Origin: Brachybacterium phenoliresistens
GTDB taxonomy: Bacteria; Actinomycetota; Actinomycetes; Actinomycetales; Dermabacteraceae
Direction of reading: 5' to 3'
DNA: 64,000 bases
Assembly (NCBI RefSeq): GCF_000576425.1
Contig: NZ_KK069993.1
Coordinates: forward strand, 62,001 to 126,000
A model generated the notes under the pieces. That model was given only the letters and a program-made list of their open reading frames with translations. It was not told where the DNA came from and did no database searches. Shown here piece by piece: positions 1-7,763 of this stretch. Every line of letters starts with the position of its first letter. The stretch's first letter is position 1. Both the position numbers and the translations under genes were made by a program.

Positions 1-549
1 GAAGTTCGCGGGGTCGAGGGTCCTCTGGAGCACGGCCTCGTGGACGGCGCGCAGCTCGGCGAGGGTGAAGGTCTCGCCGAGGAAGGCGGCGGCGATGCGG
101 GAGTACTCGACCTTGTTGCGCAGGCGCCACAGGGCGTACTCGACGATCAGCGCGTGGTCGAAGGCCAGCTCGGGCAGCTCGTCGGCGACGACCCAGCGCA
201 CGTTGAGGGTCTCCACGCCGGCCTCGGCTTCGTCGGCCCGCACCAGCGCCCAGTACACGACCGAGACGGTGCGCTCGGCGGCGGTCGGCGCGCGGTCCAG
301 GCTGCCGAAGGCGTAGAGCTGCTCGAGGTAGCTCGGGGCGAGCTTCGTGGTCTCGCGCAGGTTCCGTGCGGCCGATGCGGCGAGCCCCTCGTCCGGTGCC
401 AGCGGGCCGCCCGGCAGAGCCCATGTCCCCTGGTGAGGGGCGCGGATGCGGCGCACCAGCGGGATCCACAGGACGGGCCGGCGCGTGCGGGGGTGGGGGC
501 GCAGCGCGAAGATCACCGTCGAGACGGCGAGCGAGACCTCATCGGCCAT
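1..549 (-). CDS. NUDIX-domain transcriptional regulator, NrtR-like (partial, runs off the left edge)
   Basis: 183 codons are visible and the frame is still open at base 1. The N-terminal half is a NUDIX fold: a box around residues 47-69 begins GGPLAPDEG, but the usual REUXEEXGU reads NLRETTKL, so two of the metal-binding glutamates are threonines. The C-terminal part (about residues 115-183) looks like the winged helix found after NUDIX in NrtR regulators. Known NrtR proteins sense ADP-ribose or NAD metabolites and repress NAD-biosynthesis genes. That role here is inferred, since no nad gene is in view. The start at 549 has a GGAGG about 10 nt upstream. TAAGGT at 581-586 (minus strand) fits a -10 box. 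Confidence 0.75.
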   Translation of the reverse strand, partial: MADEVSLAVSTVIFALRPHPRTRRPVLWIPLVRRIRAPHQGTWALPGGPLAPDEGLAASAARNLRETTKLAPSYLEQLYAFGSLDRAPTAAERTVSVVYWALVRADEAEAGVETLNVRWVVADELPELAFDHALIVEYALWRLRNKVEYSRIAAAFLGETFTLAELRAVHEAVLQRTLDPANF

Positions 550-664
550 GTCCGGGACACCTCCACTTAAAGTCGTCGGGACCTTATGAGTTGCGTCGAC
601 CTTAGGGTCACTGCGACCAGAAGTGGAGGGATGCCCGGGATGCTATGACGGCGGTCACAGGGTC

Positions 665-686
665 GGTGACCTTAACTCCGGTCACC
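665..686. promoter_or_regulatory. Inverted repeat between the NUDIX regulator and the DUF1801 gene
   Basis: GGTGACC at 665-671 and GGTCACC at 680-686 are perfect inverted arms separated by 8 nt. The site lies in the divergent intergenic region between the NUDIX regulator and the DUF1801 gene. It could be that regulator's operator. I do not recognise it as an established NrtR box. Confidence 0.3.
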
Positions 687-746
687 TCGGGGCCGACGAG
701 CGGCCGGAGGCCGCCGCCGACACGCCGCGATCGAGCCCCGCGGGAC

Positions 747-752
747 TACGCT
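747..752 (+). promoter_or_regulatory. -10 box of a leaderless transcript (DUF1801 gene)
   Basis: TACGCT ends 6 nt before the ATG at 759, so transcription would start at or very near the A of the start codon. No Shine-Dalgarno sequence precedes the ATG. Confidence 0.55.
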
Positions 753-758
753 CGGGGC

Positions 759-1121
759 ATGAGCGAGAAGCCGACGAGCATCGACGACTACCTCGCACCG
801 CTCGCACCGGAGGTCCGCGCGGAGCTGGAGCGGATCCGCGCCCTCGTGACGGGCCTCGTGCCCGAGGTGGAGGAGTCGATCAGCTACGGGATGCCCACGC
901 TGAGCTACCGCGGCCGCGCCCTGGTGTATTTCACGGCCTCGAAGAAGCACATGAGCTTCTATCCCTCCAGCTGGGCGATCGAGGAGCTGGGCGACCGCCT
1001 GGCGGACTACCCGACCACCCAGCACGCGATCCGGTTCACCCTGGAGAACCCGCTGCCGGACGACCTGATCGAGGACCTCGTCCGCGCGCACCGGCGCGAC
1101 ATCGACGCCGACCGCCGCTGA
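759..1121 (+). CDS. DUF1801 (YdhG-like) protein
   Basis: This 120-aa single-domain protein matches the DUF1801 / YdhG-like fold. It has an acidic N-terminal helix pair, then VEESISYGMPTLSYRGRALVY, the family's hallmark segment, and a KKHMSFYP strand. Some members are described as frataxin-like iron chaperones, but the biochemical role is not settled and I do not assign one. An upstream in-frame start at 645 exists, but it would add a low-quality extension. The ATG at 759 has a TACGCT -10 box just ahead and starts the conserved region. Confidence 0.8.
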   Translation: MSEKPTSIDDYLAPLAPEVRAELERIRALVTGLVPEVEESISYGMPTLSYRGRALVYFTASKKHMSFYPSSWAIEELGDRLADYPTTQHAIRFTLENPLPDDLIEDLVRAHRRDIDADRR

Positions 1122-1178
1122 GCGGAGGTCGGGCCGCGACCGACGCACCCGGAGAGCCCCCGCCTCCCTGCACTCACG

Positions 1179-1194
1179 TATACATCGATGGAAA
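1179..1194. promoter_or_regulatory. Degenerate LacI-type operator upstream of the GH43 gene
   Basis: TATACATCGATGGAAA contains the same CATCGATG core as the perfect palindrome 44 bp downstream. Centre-to-centre spacing is about four helical turns, which suits cooperative binding or looping by a LacI-family repressor. Confidence 0.45.
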
Positions 1195-1222
1195 TTCTGC
1201 CCTCCGAGCCTCTTGCGCGCCG

Positions 1223-1238
1223 TTTGCATCGATGCAAA
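1223..1238. promoter_or_regulatory. Perfect 16-bp LacI-family operator palindrome
   Basis: TTTGCATCGATGCAAA is perfectly self-complementary with a central CG, the layout of LacI/GalR-family operators. It lies 49 bp before the arabinanase start codon. Arabinan and arabinose genes in actinobacteria are commonly controlled by LacI-family repressors, but no such regulator is in this window. Confidence 0.6.
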
Positions 1239-1286
1239 GCTTGCGTCCGCGCGGAGTGACCGCGCTCACCTCGACGAGGAGGAACC

Positions 1287-2381
1287 ATGGAATCACGCCC
1301 CCACGCCACCCCCGGTCGGGCACCGGTGCCCCGCACCGGACCTGCCCGCGCTTCGTCCCGCGCATCGGCCGGAAGCTCGGCTGCGGCCGATGCAGCCGGC
1401 GGCCTCCGCCCCGGACGGCGCACCCTCATGGCGGGGATGGCCGCCGCCGTGCTCGGCGGCCACGCCGCACTGACCGCGCAGTCCGCCAGCGCCGCCTACC
1501 CCGGCCCCGGGATCGTCACCGGCGACATCACCGAGGTGCACGATCCGGAGATCATCCGCACGTCCAGCGGCACCTACCTGCTCCCCAGCACCGGCGACGG
1601 GATCTCGCTGCGCACCTCCACCGACCGCACGCACTGGACCGCGGCCGGCGCCGCGTTCCCCGGCGGCACGCCCTGGGCCGATCCCTACACCGGCGGCAGC
1701 CGGCACCTGTGGGCGCCCGAGATCCACTTCGCGAACGGGCAGTTCTACCTGTGGTACTCCGCCTCGACCTTCGGGTCGAGGCGATCGGCGATCTTCGTGG
1801 CCACCAGCCCCAGCGGCGCGGCCGGGACCTGGACCCACCGCGGCCTGGTCGTCGAGACGTTCGAGAACAGCGACCACAATGCGATCGACCCGGCGCTCGT
1901 GGTGGACTCCGCCGGCACCTGGTGGCTGGCCTACGGCTCCTTCGGGGACGGGATCCGGATGATCCGCCTGAGCTCCTCGACCGGGCTGCGCTCGGGTACC
2001 GAGATGCACCGGCTGGCCAGTCGGGGCGGCGGGCCCATCGAGGCGCCGACCATCCACCGCGCCAAGAACGGCTACTACTACCTGTTCGTGTCCTTCGACT
2101 ACTGCTGCCGCGGGGCGGACAGCACCTACCGCGTCATGGTGGGCCGCTCGACCTCGGTCACCGGCCCCTACCGCGACCGCGCCGGGAACTACATGACTGC
2201 GGGCGGCGGCACCGAGATCCTCGCCGGGCAGGGCTCGATCCACGGGCCGGGCCACCAGGCCGTGCTCGCCGATGCCGACTCCGACGTGCTCTTCTACCAC
2301 TACTACGACGACGCCGGCACGCCGCGCCTGGGCATCAACCTGCTGGCCTACGACTCCTCCGGCTGGCCGTACGTGCACTGA
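1287..2381 (+). CDS. Secreted GH43 endo-1,5-alpha-L-arabinanase-like glycosidase (Tat signal)
   Basis: This 364-aa enzyme is predicted to cut alpha-1,5-arabinan outside the cell. The N-terminus carries a long twin-arginine signal (RRTLMAG at 44-50, hydrophobic stretch to about 68, cleavage near ASAA). The five-bladed beta-propeller signatures of GH43 follow: catalytic base Asp86 in HDPEI, pKa-modulating Asp201 in IDPAL, and general acid Glu252 in IEAPT. The length of the mature part (about 295 aa) is usual for a single-domain arabinanase, with no carbohydrate-binding module. The start is supported by GAGGAGG 5-11 nt upstream. Two CATCGATG palindromes upstream suggest repression by an unseen LacI-family protein. 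Confidence 0.88.
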   Translation: MESRPHATPGRAPVPRTGPARASSRASAGSSAAADAAGGLRPGRRTLMAGMAAAVLGGHAALTAQSASAAYPGPGIVTGDITEVHDPEIIRTSSGTYLLPSTGDGISLRTSTDRTHWTAAGAAFPGGTPWADPYTGGSRHLWAPEIHFANGQFYLWYSASTFGSRRSAIFVATSPSGAAGTWTHRGLVVETFENSDHNAIDPALVVDSAGTWWLAYGSFGDGIRMIRLSSSTGLRSGTEMHRLASRGGGPIEAPTIHRAKNGYYYLFVSFDYCCRGADSTYRVMVGRSTSVTGPYRDRAGNYMTAGGGTEILAGQGSIHGPGHQAVLADADSDVLFYHYYDDAGTPRLGINLLAYDSSGWPYVH

Positions 2382-2393
2382 GGTGGCCAGTGG

Positions 2394-2429
2394 CCGTGGG
2401 GCGCAGGGCGGGCGCCCTGCACCCCACGG
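2394..2429. terminator. Bidirectional hairpin between the convergent GH43 and DUF1177 genes
   Basis: Arms 2394-2410 and 2413-2429 pair at 16 of 17 positions around a 2-nt centre. There is no T-run. The hairpin sits just after the arabinanase stop and just before the convergent DUF1177 stop, so it can serve both strands. Confidence 0.65.
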
Positions 2430-2460
2430 CTCGACCACAGGGATCGCGGGGCCAGTCAGT

Positions 2461-3402
2461 TCACGCCACGACGCCCTGGGTGCGCAGGACGCCCATGGAG
2501 CCGTACAGCTCCTGCAGCCGGGCCAGTTCGTCCGAGGCGTGGAAGGAGACGATGCCACGGCCGTAGTCCTTGGCGACCTCGAGGGCGAAGCGAACGGCCT
2601 GGTCGACGTCGTGCAAGTCAGTCGCACCTGTCGCGGAGCCGGGGACGGCGGACTCGGTCACGATCGCGACGCCGACCACCGGCGCAGCGGTCGCGGTGCA
2701 CGGCTGGACGATCGAGTTCACGTGGTAGACGTCGTTCCCGTAGGGGGTGATGTCCTGCATCGTGATCGGCATGACGGCGGGCGCGCGCCCGGTGGTGCGG
2801 CTCAGCACGTCCAGCAGAGACTCGGACACACGCAGGATCCAGCCGTCGGCGATGGTGGGCGTGATGGCGATGCCCTTGTGGTTCAGGACCCGGTTGCCCT
2901 TGGTGGTGTCGATCGAGAGGATCGCGTCCATCTCGTCGCTGACCTCGTGTTCATTGCTGACGTCCTGCTCGACGACGGAGCCCATGAAGGGGACCGGCTC
3001 GTGCGGCTGGGTCGGGGCGTCCGGATCGATGTGCGTGGCGACGATGACGTCCCCGGGCAGGCGGTCGCCGCGCTCGACCATCGACAGCAGCTTCGCCGCG
3101 ATCGTCACGGCGGAGAGCGCGCCGTCCCCATCGCTGACGAAGCCGATCTGCTCGGGCCGTGCGCCGAGCCCGCCGAGGCGGCCGAGGATCCCGAGGGTCG
3201 GGGCGGGGCCTCCGGCGCGCTTTCCCTGGCCGCCGGGGACCACCACCCGCAGGAAGTCCGTGGTGCCGATCTCCGTGGTGACCGCCTGGACCTCGATATC
3301 GGCCTCCGGTGCGATGGCCCGGAGGAAGGCGACGACGTCTGCGCCGCGCACGGCCGGGTCGTCGAGGAGGTCGTAGGCGGCGATCAGATGACTGAAGGAC
3401 AT
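2461..3402 (-). CDS. DUF1177 family protein
   Basis: This 313-aa protein is recognised as DUF1177 by the N-terminal LIAAYDLLDDP segment, the GGLGARPEQIGFVSDGDGA loop and a conserved HIDPDAPTQPHEPVPFMGS stretch. The rows of His and Asp residues suggest a metal site and hydrolase-type chemistry, but no activity is established for the family. It is the last gene of a minus-strand set with an OPT transporter and an AroM protein, opposite an IclR regulator and peptidase E. That context points to peptide or D/L-amino-acid utilisation. The frame continues 12 codons further upstream, but the ATG at 3402 has AGGAGAG at the right distance and matches the family's N-terminus. Confidence 0.82.
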   Translation of the reverse strand: MSFSHLIAAYDLLDDPAVRGADVVAFLRAIAPEADIEVQAVTTEIGTTDFLRVVVPGGQGKRAGGPAPTLGILGRLGGLGARPEQIGFVSDGDGALSAVTIAAKLLSMVERGDRLPGDVIVATHIDPDAPTQPHEPVPFMGSVVEQDVSNEHEVSDEMDAILSIDTTKGNRVLNHKGIAITPTIADGWILRVSESLLDVLSRTTGRAPAVMPITMQDITPYGNDVYHVNSIVQPCTATAAPVVGVAIVTESAVPGSATGATDLHDVDQAVRFALEVAKDYGRGIVSFHASDELARLQELYGSMGVLRTQGVVA

Positions 3403-3438
3403 GAGGGGTTCTCTCCTGTGGATGGGTCGGACAGGCAT

Positions 3439-4176
3439 TCAGGATGTGAGGGCCGCGAGACCGAGCGCCTCGGCGGCGAGCCGGGCGGCGATCGAACGGG
3501 CGACGATGACGGGCAGCCCGGTCTCCTCTGCGACGACCGCGCGCATGGCGGTGGTGTAGCCGAAGCAGTCCAGGGCTAGCAGGGCGGCCCCCTGCTCGGC
3601 GAGGCTCCGGGCGGCGTAACGCAGCTCGGCCGCGGTGCCCGTGTAAGGGGAGCTGCTCGCGACCAGCACCGGCCGGTCCTCGCCGAGCACCGCCGCGAAC
3701 TTCTCGACGGTGTCGTCCGTCTGCTCCGGCAGGGGGGCGATGATGCCGACGGGCGCCCCGGCCGGCGCCGCGGCGGCGACGGCGTGGGCGATGATCCGAT
3801 CCGGCACGAAGAACGGCCGGCGGTGCGTGATGCGCGGGAACGGGCCGGTGCAGGCGAGCATGACGGCGTCGACCTCCTCCTCGAGGGAGCGCACCAGGCC
3901 CGGGAGCCGGTCCGTCACGACCCGCTCGCCGATGACGGCGGAGCCGCCGTCGGCCAGGCGCGTCGTGAGGGCGTGATCCCCGGCGTCGGGGGCGAGCTGG
4001 GCGATCTGGGCGCCGGTGAGGCGGTCCAGGACGCCGCGCTCGACGAGCTCGACGCCGGGCAGGAGCTGCTCCAGCTCGGGGGTGAGGTCTGTGCGGGGAG
4101 TCTGCCCGATGGTGACGACGCCCAGGCGCATCGGGCGGGCGGCACGGGCGGTCGCGGGTGCGGAGGTGCTGGTCAT
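3439..4176 (-). CDS. AroM family protein (Asp/Glu-racemase-like fold)
   Basis: The 245-aa product has the AroM signature VTIGQTPR near residues 21-28. It also has two cysteines in the spacing of the aspartate/glutamate racemase superfamily: Cys109 in ACTGPFP and Cys204 in LDCFGYT. E. coli AroM lies next to shikimate kinase L but its function is unknown. In other genomes, relatives sit with DUF1177 and OPT transporters, as here. A racemase-type acid-base role on an amino acid released from imported peptides is an inference. The gene starts 20 nt after the OPT transporter stop and ends 36 nt before DUF1177, so the three look co-transcribed. Confidence 0.8.
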   Translation of the reverse strand: MTSTSAPATARAARPMRLGVVTIGQTPRTDLTPELEQLLPGVELVERGVLDRLTGAQIAQLAPDAGDHALTTRLADGGSAVIGERVVTDRLPGLVRSLEEEVDAVMLACTGPFPRITHRRPFFVPDRIIAHAVAAAAPAGAPVGIIAPLPEQTDDTVEKFAAVLGEDRPVLVASSSPYTGTAAELRYAARSLAEQGAALLALDCFGYTTAMRAVVAEETGLPVIVARSIAARLAAEALGLAALTS

Positions 4177-4195
4177 GGTGGTCCGCGCTCCCCGC

Positions 4196-5833
4196 TCAGT
4201 GCTTCCAGATCATGGTGCCGACGGAGTGCACGGAGTCTCCGGCGATGAGACCGGCGCCCACCAGCGAGATTTCCTGCTCGCCCGCGGCACCGCGCCAGCG
4301 CTGCCAGAGCATGCGGCCCAGCAGGGCGACGAGGACCAGCCAGCCGGCGTTCGGCGTGGCGACCAGGAGGCCGGTGGCCAGGAGGATGCCCATCTGCCGG
4401 CTGGGGCCACCGATGATCTGCACGAGCGCTCCAGGGATCGCCCAGACGAGCAGGTTGACCAGCGCGGAGGGGTCGGAGAGGCCCGCGGAGATGGTGTCGG
4501 CATAGACCTGCGAGGTCGGCGGGACTTTCCCGTCGGCGAAGAGGGTCGGCCACACCAGCGCCACGAGGCCGATGGCCATGACGAAGCCGAGGACCGAGGC
4601 CTTGAGCTGCTCACGGCGGCCCTCGAGCTCGAAGGGCGTATAGGGGCGGCGGTCGCGGCGCAGGATCCATCCGGCCTTGAAGTCGTATCCCATGTCGGCG
4701 AAAGCAGGTCCGGTGGAGGCGCAGTAGCCGATCAGGAGCGCGAGGGGGACGGGCGGGAACTGCAGCAGCAGTCCCAAGTTCAGGAAGATCAAGGTGACGG
4801 CGAATGCTGGGAACCAGCCCGCGTGCATCGCGGCGAGGCCGACGATCAGCTCGTGCACGATCGCGGCGAAGGCGGCGAACAGGGCGAAGCAGAGAATGCC
4901 CCACCACGGCAGCTCGGCCCAGATGCCGCCCACGACGGCCAGGAGCAGCCCGCCGAGCAGGAACATGCCGAACCCGGATGTCAGCGCGCGGCGGAGCGCG
5001 GCGTCGGTGACGGTCGGGGCGAGCGCCGGGTCGTTGCGAGCCGCGCTCTCGAGGTCCCGCGCCCGCGCCGCCTGCCGAGCGGTCTGCTTCCCGGCCATGA
5101 TGAGGACGATCTGGACGAGGGCGACCACGCCCGCGCCCACCATGACCCCGTGGGGGACGTACATCGCCCCCAAGTCCACGTCGAACAGACCCGGGACGTA
5201 CTGAGCGACGAGCAGCCCACCGGCGAACATCAGCAGGGCCCACATGTTGCCGATCATGGCGATGCCCGCGGCGGACATCGGCAGCCCCAGAAACGAGGCG
5301 ACGAAGCCGACCACGCCGCCCCCGATGAGCACCGCCGCCTGCTTGCCGCCCTGGTCTCCGGCCTTGATCGTCTCCGCGGCGGCGACGCCGGGCGGCCAGG
5401 CGGCGGAGGCCGGGAAGAACCGGGAGCCGTAGGCGCGGTAGAGGACGTACACGTCGATCGCGAGGCCCAGGCTGGCGCCGAGCAGCATCGGCCAGACGAG
5501 GTCGGGGCGCCCGAAGAGGAACGGGATCGCGATCGGCGTCAGCAGGGAGTTCGCGGCGGCGAAGGTCGCTCCGGAGATGGAGGACTGCACGAGGTTCTGA
5601 CGGTTCACGTCCCGCATGCGGTGCAGACCCGCGAAGCCGATGCGGCCGATCAGCATGGCGATGACGGCCCCGATCACGCTCGTGTTCGGGGAGACGCCGA
5701 GCGTGGTGATCATGTGGATGCCGATCGCCGCACCCAGCAGGGAGACGACAAGGGTGATGAGCGCGGTCAGCGGGTCGAAAGCGCGCGGGTGCACTGCGGC
5801 CGCTGTCTCGGACGCGGCGGGGGCTGTGGGCAT
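4196..5833 (-). CDS. OPT family oligopeptide transporter
   Basis: A 545-aa integral membrane protein with about 14 hydrophobic segments, matching the OPT superfamily, which imports small peptides (or metal chelates) with protons. The family's hallmarks visible here are a SISGATFAAANSLLTP segment near the N-terminus and a GQGGKQAAVLIGGG-like loop (GDQGGKQAAVLIGGG). The reading frame runs much further upstream, but the ATG at 5833 begins the first membrane region and has AGGGAGG 10 nt before it. It heads a minus-strand operon with AroM and DUF1177 and is divergent from the IclR gene, which probably controls it. Confidence 0.85.
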   Translation of the reverse strand: MPTAPAASETAAAVHPRAFDPLTALITLVVSLLGAAIGIHMITTLGVSPNTSVIGAVIAMLIGRIGFAGLHRMRDVNRQNLVQSSISGATFAAANSLLTPIAIPFLFGRPDLVWPMLLGASLGLAIDVYVLYRAYGSRFFPASAAWPPGVAAAETIKAGDQGGKQAAVLIGGGVVGFVASFLGLPMSAAGIAMIGNMWALLMFAGGLLVAQYVPGLFDVDLGAMYVPHGVMVGAGVVALVQIVLIMAGKQTARQAARARDLESAARNDPALAPTVTDAALRRALTSGFGMFLLGGLLLAVVGGIWAELPWWGILCFALFAAFAAIVHELIVGLAAMHAGWFPAFAVTLIFLNLGLLLQFPPVPLALLIGYCASTGPAFADMGYDFKAGWILRRDRRPYTPFELEGRREQLKASVLGFVMAIGLVALVWPTLFADGKVPPTSQVYADTISAGLSDPSALVNLLVWAIPGALVQIIGGPSRQMGILLATGLLVATPNAGWLVLVALLGRMLWQRWRGAAGEQEISLVGAGLIAGDSVHSVGTMIWKH

Positions 5834-5907
5834 GTCGTGCCTCCCTGGGACGAGTGATCGCTGCTCCTGCGGCGATCGCACAAGAGTGGGGGCCGCACTC
5901 CCGTGGT

Positions 5908-5937
5908 GCAACAACTTCCCGTTATATGGGTTGCTGC
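5908..5937. promoter_or_regulatory. Candidate IclR operator in the divergent OPT / IclR promoter region
   Basis: GCAACAAC (5908-5915) and GTTGCTGC (5930-5937) are inverted arms matching at 7 of 8 positions with a 14-nt spacer. The spacer contains TTATAT, which can act as a -10 box on either strand. The position suits autoregulation plus control of the OPT operon. Confidence 0.45.
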
Positions 5938-6028
5938 GACAGAATGTGGACACTGGGGTCACCGATGCGTCACCGTGGAGGTCGACTCCGATACTGGGAC
6001 GCACACGATCCCCCGATGAAGGACCTCG

Positions 6029-6832
6029 ATGGACCACGCATCCTCCGACGCTCGCGCCCCGCTCCAGACCGTCGACCGCGCATTGCAGATCCTGCTGTCC
6101 TTCAGCGAAGGGCGCCGGGACTGGGGCGTCACCGAGCTGGCCGAGGAGTTCGGCTTCAACCGCTCCACGAGCCAGCGCCTCCTGGCCGCTCTCGCGTCCC
6201 GGGGCTTCCTCTTCGTGGACCCGCACACGCGGCGCTACAGCCTGGGCCCGGCGATGTGGCACATGGCTGCTCTCTGGGAGCGCGGCGGAGGTTTGGCCCG
6301 GCTCGCGGAGACGGTCCTCACCGACCTCGCCGCCTCCACCGGCCGCACAGCGTCCTTCACCGTGCCGGACGGCTATCACGTGCGCTGCGTCGCCGCCGTG
6401 GATGGGGACTCCGGGCCCGTGCGGACTCACCCCCTCGTCGGAGACCTCTACCCCGCCCATGCGGGGGCGACCTCCCGCGCGTACTTCGCCTTCCTGGACC
6501 CGCTGGTGCGTCGAAACATGCTCAGCGGCCGGCCGTTCGCCCGGTACACGGAGCTCACGCAGGTGGACGAGGCCGCTCTGGAGAGCCTGTTGGACGAGAC
6601 CTACCGGCTGGGCTGGGCGAGCTCCGAGGGCGAGTTCGACCAGACCACGCGGGCGATCGCCGCTCCCGTGCGGATCGGCAGCACTCCCGTCGGCTCGATC
6701 TCCGTCATCGAGCCGAAGGTCTACATGTACGAGGACGAGCTCACCAGCCACGTTCCCGAGCTCCTCGAATCGGCCGTGCGCCTGGGGAACCTGCTGGCGA
6801 ACCAGAGCGCCATGACCCGACGCCGCCCCTGA
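6029..6832 (+). CDS. IclR family transcriptional regulator
   Basis: 267 aa with the standard IclR layout. An N-terminal winged helix (about residues 12-75) contains VTELAEEFGFNRSTSQRLLAAL and LGPAMWHMA. The C-terminal effector-binding GAF-like domain (about 85-260) includes the HAGATSRAYFAF loop and IAAPVRIGSTPVGSISV. It lies between the divergent OPT-AroM-DUF1177 operon and the co-oriented peptidase E gene (36 nt downstream), so a peptide or a product of peptide breakdown is the likely effector. The ATG at 6029 is preceded by AAGGA. Confidence 0.87.
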   Translation: MDHASSDARAPLQTVDRALQILLSFSEGRRDWGVTELAEEFGFNRSTSQRLLAALASRGFLFVDPHTRRYSLGPAMWHMAALWERGGGLARLAETVLTDLAASTGRTASFTVPDGYHVRCVAAVDGDSGPVRTHPLVGDLYPAHAGATSRAYFAFLDPLVRRNMLSGRPFARYTELTQVDEAALESLLDETYRLGWASSEGEFDQTTRAIAAPVRIGSTPVGSISVIEPKVYMYEDELTSHVPELLESAVRLGNLLANQSAMTRRRP

Positions 6833-6868
6833 CCCCACTCCGTCCCCGATCACACGTGGAGAAGACCC

Positions 6869-7609
6869 ATGCAGGCTCTGCTGCTCTCGAACTCGACCAA
6901 CCACGGCGCCGGCTACCTCGCCCATGCCCGGGAGACAGTGCTGTCCTTCCTGGACGGCGCCGAGCTCACCTTCGTCCCCTACGCCCTCGCCGATCATGAC
7001 GCCTACACCGCCAAGGTCGCCGATGCTCTGTCCCCCCACGGCATCCGCGTCACCGGCGTCCACACCGCCGCTGACCCCCGCGATGCCCTGCGGAGGGCCG
7101 AGGCCGTGTTCGTCGGCGGAGGGAACACCTTCCGCCTCCTTGCCGCGCTCGAACGCCGGGGCCTGCTCGACCTGCTGCGGGAGCGCGCCCGCGCCGGAAT
7201 GCCATACATGGGTGCGAGCGCCGGGACGAACATCGCGGGTGCATCGATCCGCACCACGAACGACATGCCGATCGTCCAGCCGACCTCCTTCGCGGCGCTC
7301 GGCCTGGTCCCGTTCCAGATCAACCCCCACTACCTCGATGCCGACCCGAGCAGCACGCACAACGGGGAGACGCGGGAGCAGCGCCTCGCCGAGTTCCTCG
7401 AGGAAAACGACGCCGCGGTGCTGGGCCTTCGCGAAGGGACCTGGCTGCGCCTCGACGGGGAGACCGCGAGCGTCAGCGGCCAGGCGGTGCAGCCTTCGGC
7501 ACCCGGCCCCGCCCTGGTGTTCACGCGCGATGCGGCACCGCGCGAGGTCTCCGGCGACGTCTCCGACCTCCTGGCCCAACCTGCACGGCTCGACGTCGGG
7601 ACGCACTGA
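6869..7609 (+). CDS. pepE: Peptidase E (alpha-aspartyl dipeptidase, family S51)
   Basis: A 246-aa cytoplasmic serine peptidase specific for dipeptides with N-terminal aspartate. The S51 triad can be placed directly: nucleophile Ser117 in GASAGTN, Asp132 in NDMPIV and His154 in INPHYLD. These are offset by three from the Salmonella PepE triad (120/135/157). FVGGGNTFRLL, another family hallmark, is at 81-91. The gene follows the IclR regulator in the same direction and probably digests peptides brought in by the OPT transporter, feeding aspartate to the AroM/DUF1177 pair. Start is the ATG at 6869 with GGAGAAGA upstream. Confidence 0.9.
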   Translation: MQALLLSNSTNHGAGYLAHARETVLSFLDGAELTFVPYALADHDAYTAKVADALSPHGIRVTGVHTAADPRDALRRAEAVFVGGGNTFRLLAALERRGLLDLLRERARAGMPYMGASAGTNIAGASIRTTNDMPIVQPTSFAALGLVPFQINPHYLDADPSSTHNGETREQRLAEFLEENDAAVLGLREGTWLRLDGETASVSGQAVQPSAPGPALVFTRDAAPREVSGDVSDLLAQPARLDVGTH

Positions 7610-7639
7610 CGCGTTCACCGTCCGCCCTCCCGCCGCCGC

Positions 7640-7668
7640 GGGGTGTGAGGCCCATCGCCTCGCACCCC
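7640..7668 (+). terminator. Hairpin after pepE
   Basis: Arms 7640-7651 and 7657-7668 pair at 11 of 12 positions around a 5-nt loop. No T-run follows, as is common in high-GC actinobacteria. It separates pepE from the transporter gene. Confidence 0.55.
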
Positions 7669-7763
7669 ACCGGCATCGGGCGCTGAATAGGCTGGCCAGC
7701 ACCGTGCGGACGAGCATCCCGGAACCCTCCCGGGCGCCTCGCGCGGCAGGAGGCGCAGCACGC

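Noticed and set aside
580-674. Three GACCTTA repeats near the NUDIX regulator as operators
   Set aside because: The spacing (18 and 70 bp) is irregular, and two of them double as TAAGGT -10 boxes on the minus strand, which is a simpler explanation.
4016-5857. Plus-strand frame opposite the OPT transporter
   Set aside because: Asp/Glu/Gly/His-rich shadow without domains; the minus strand encodes continuous membrane helices.
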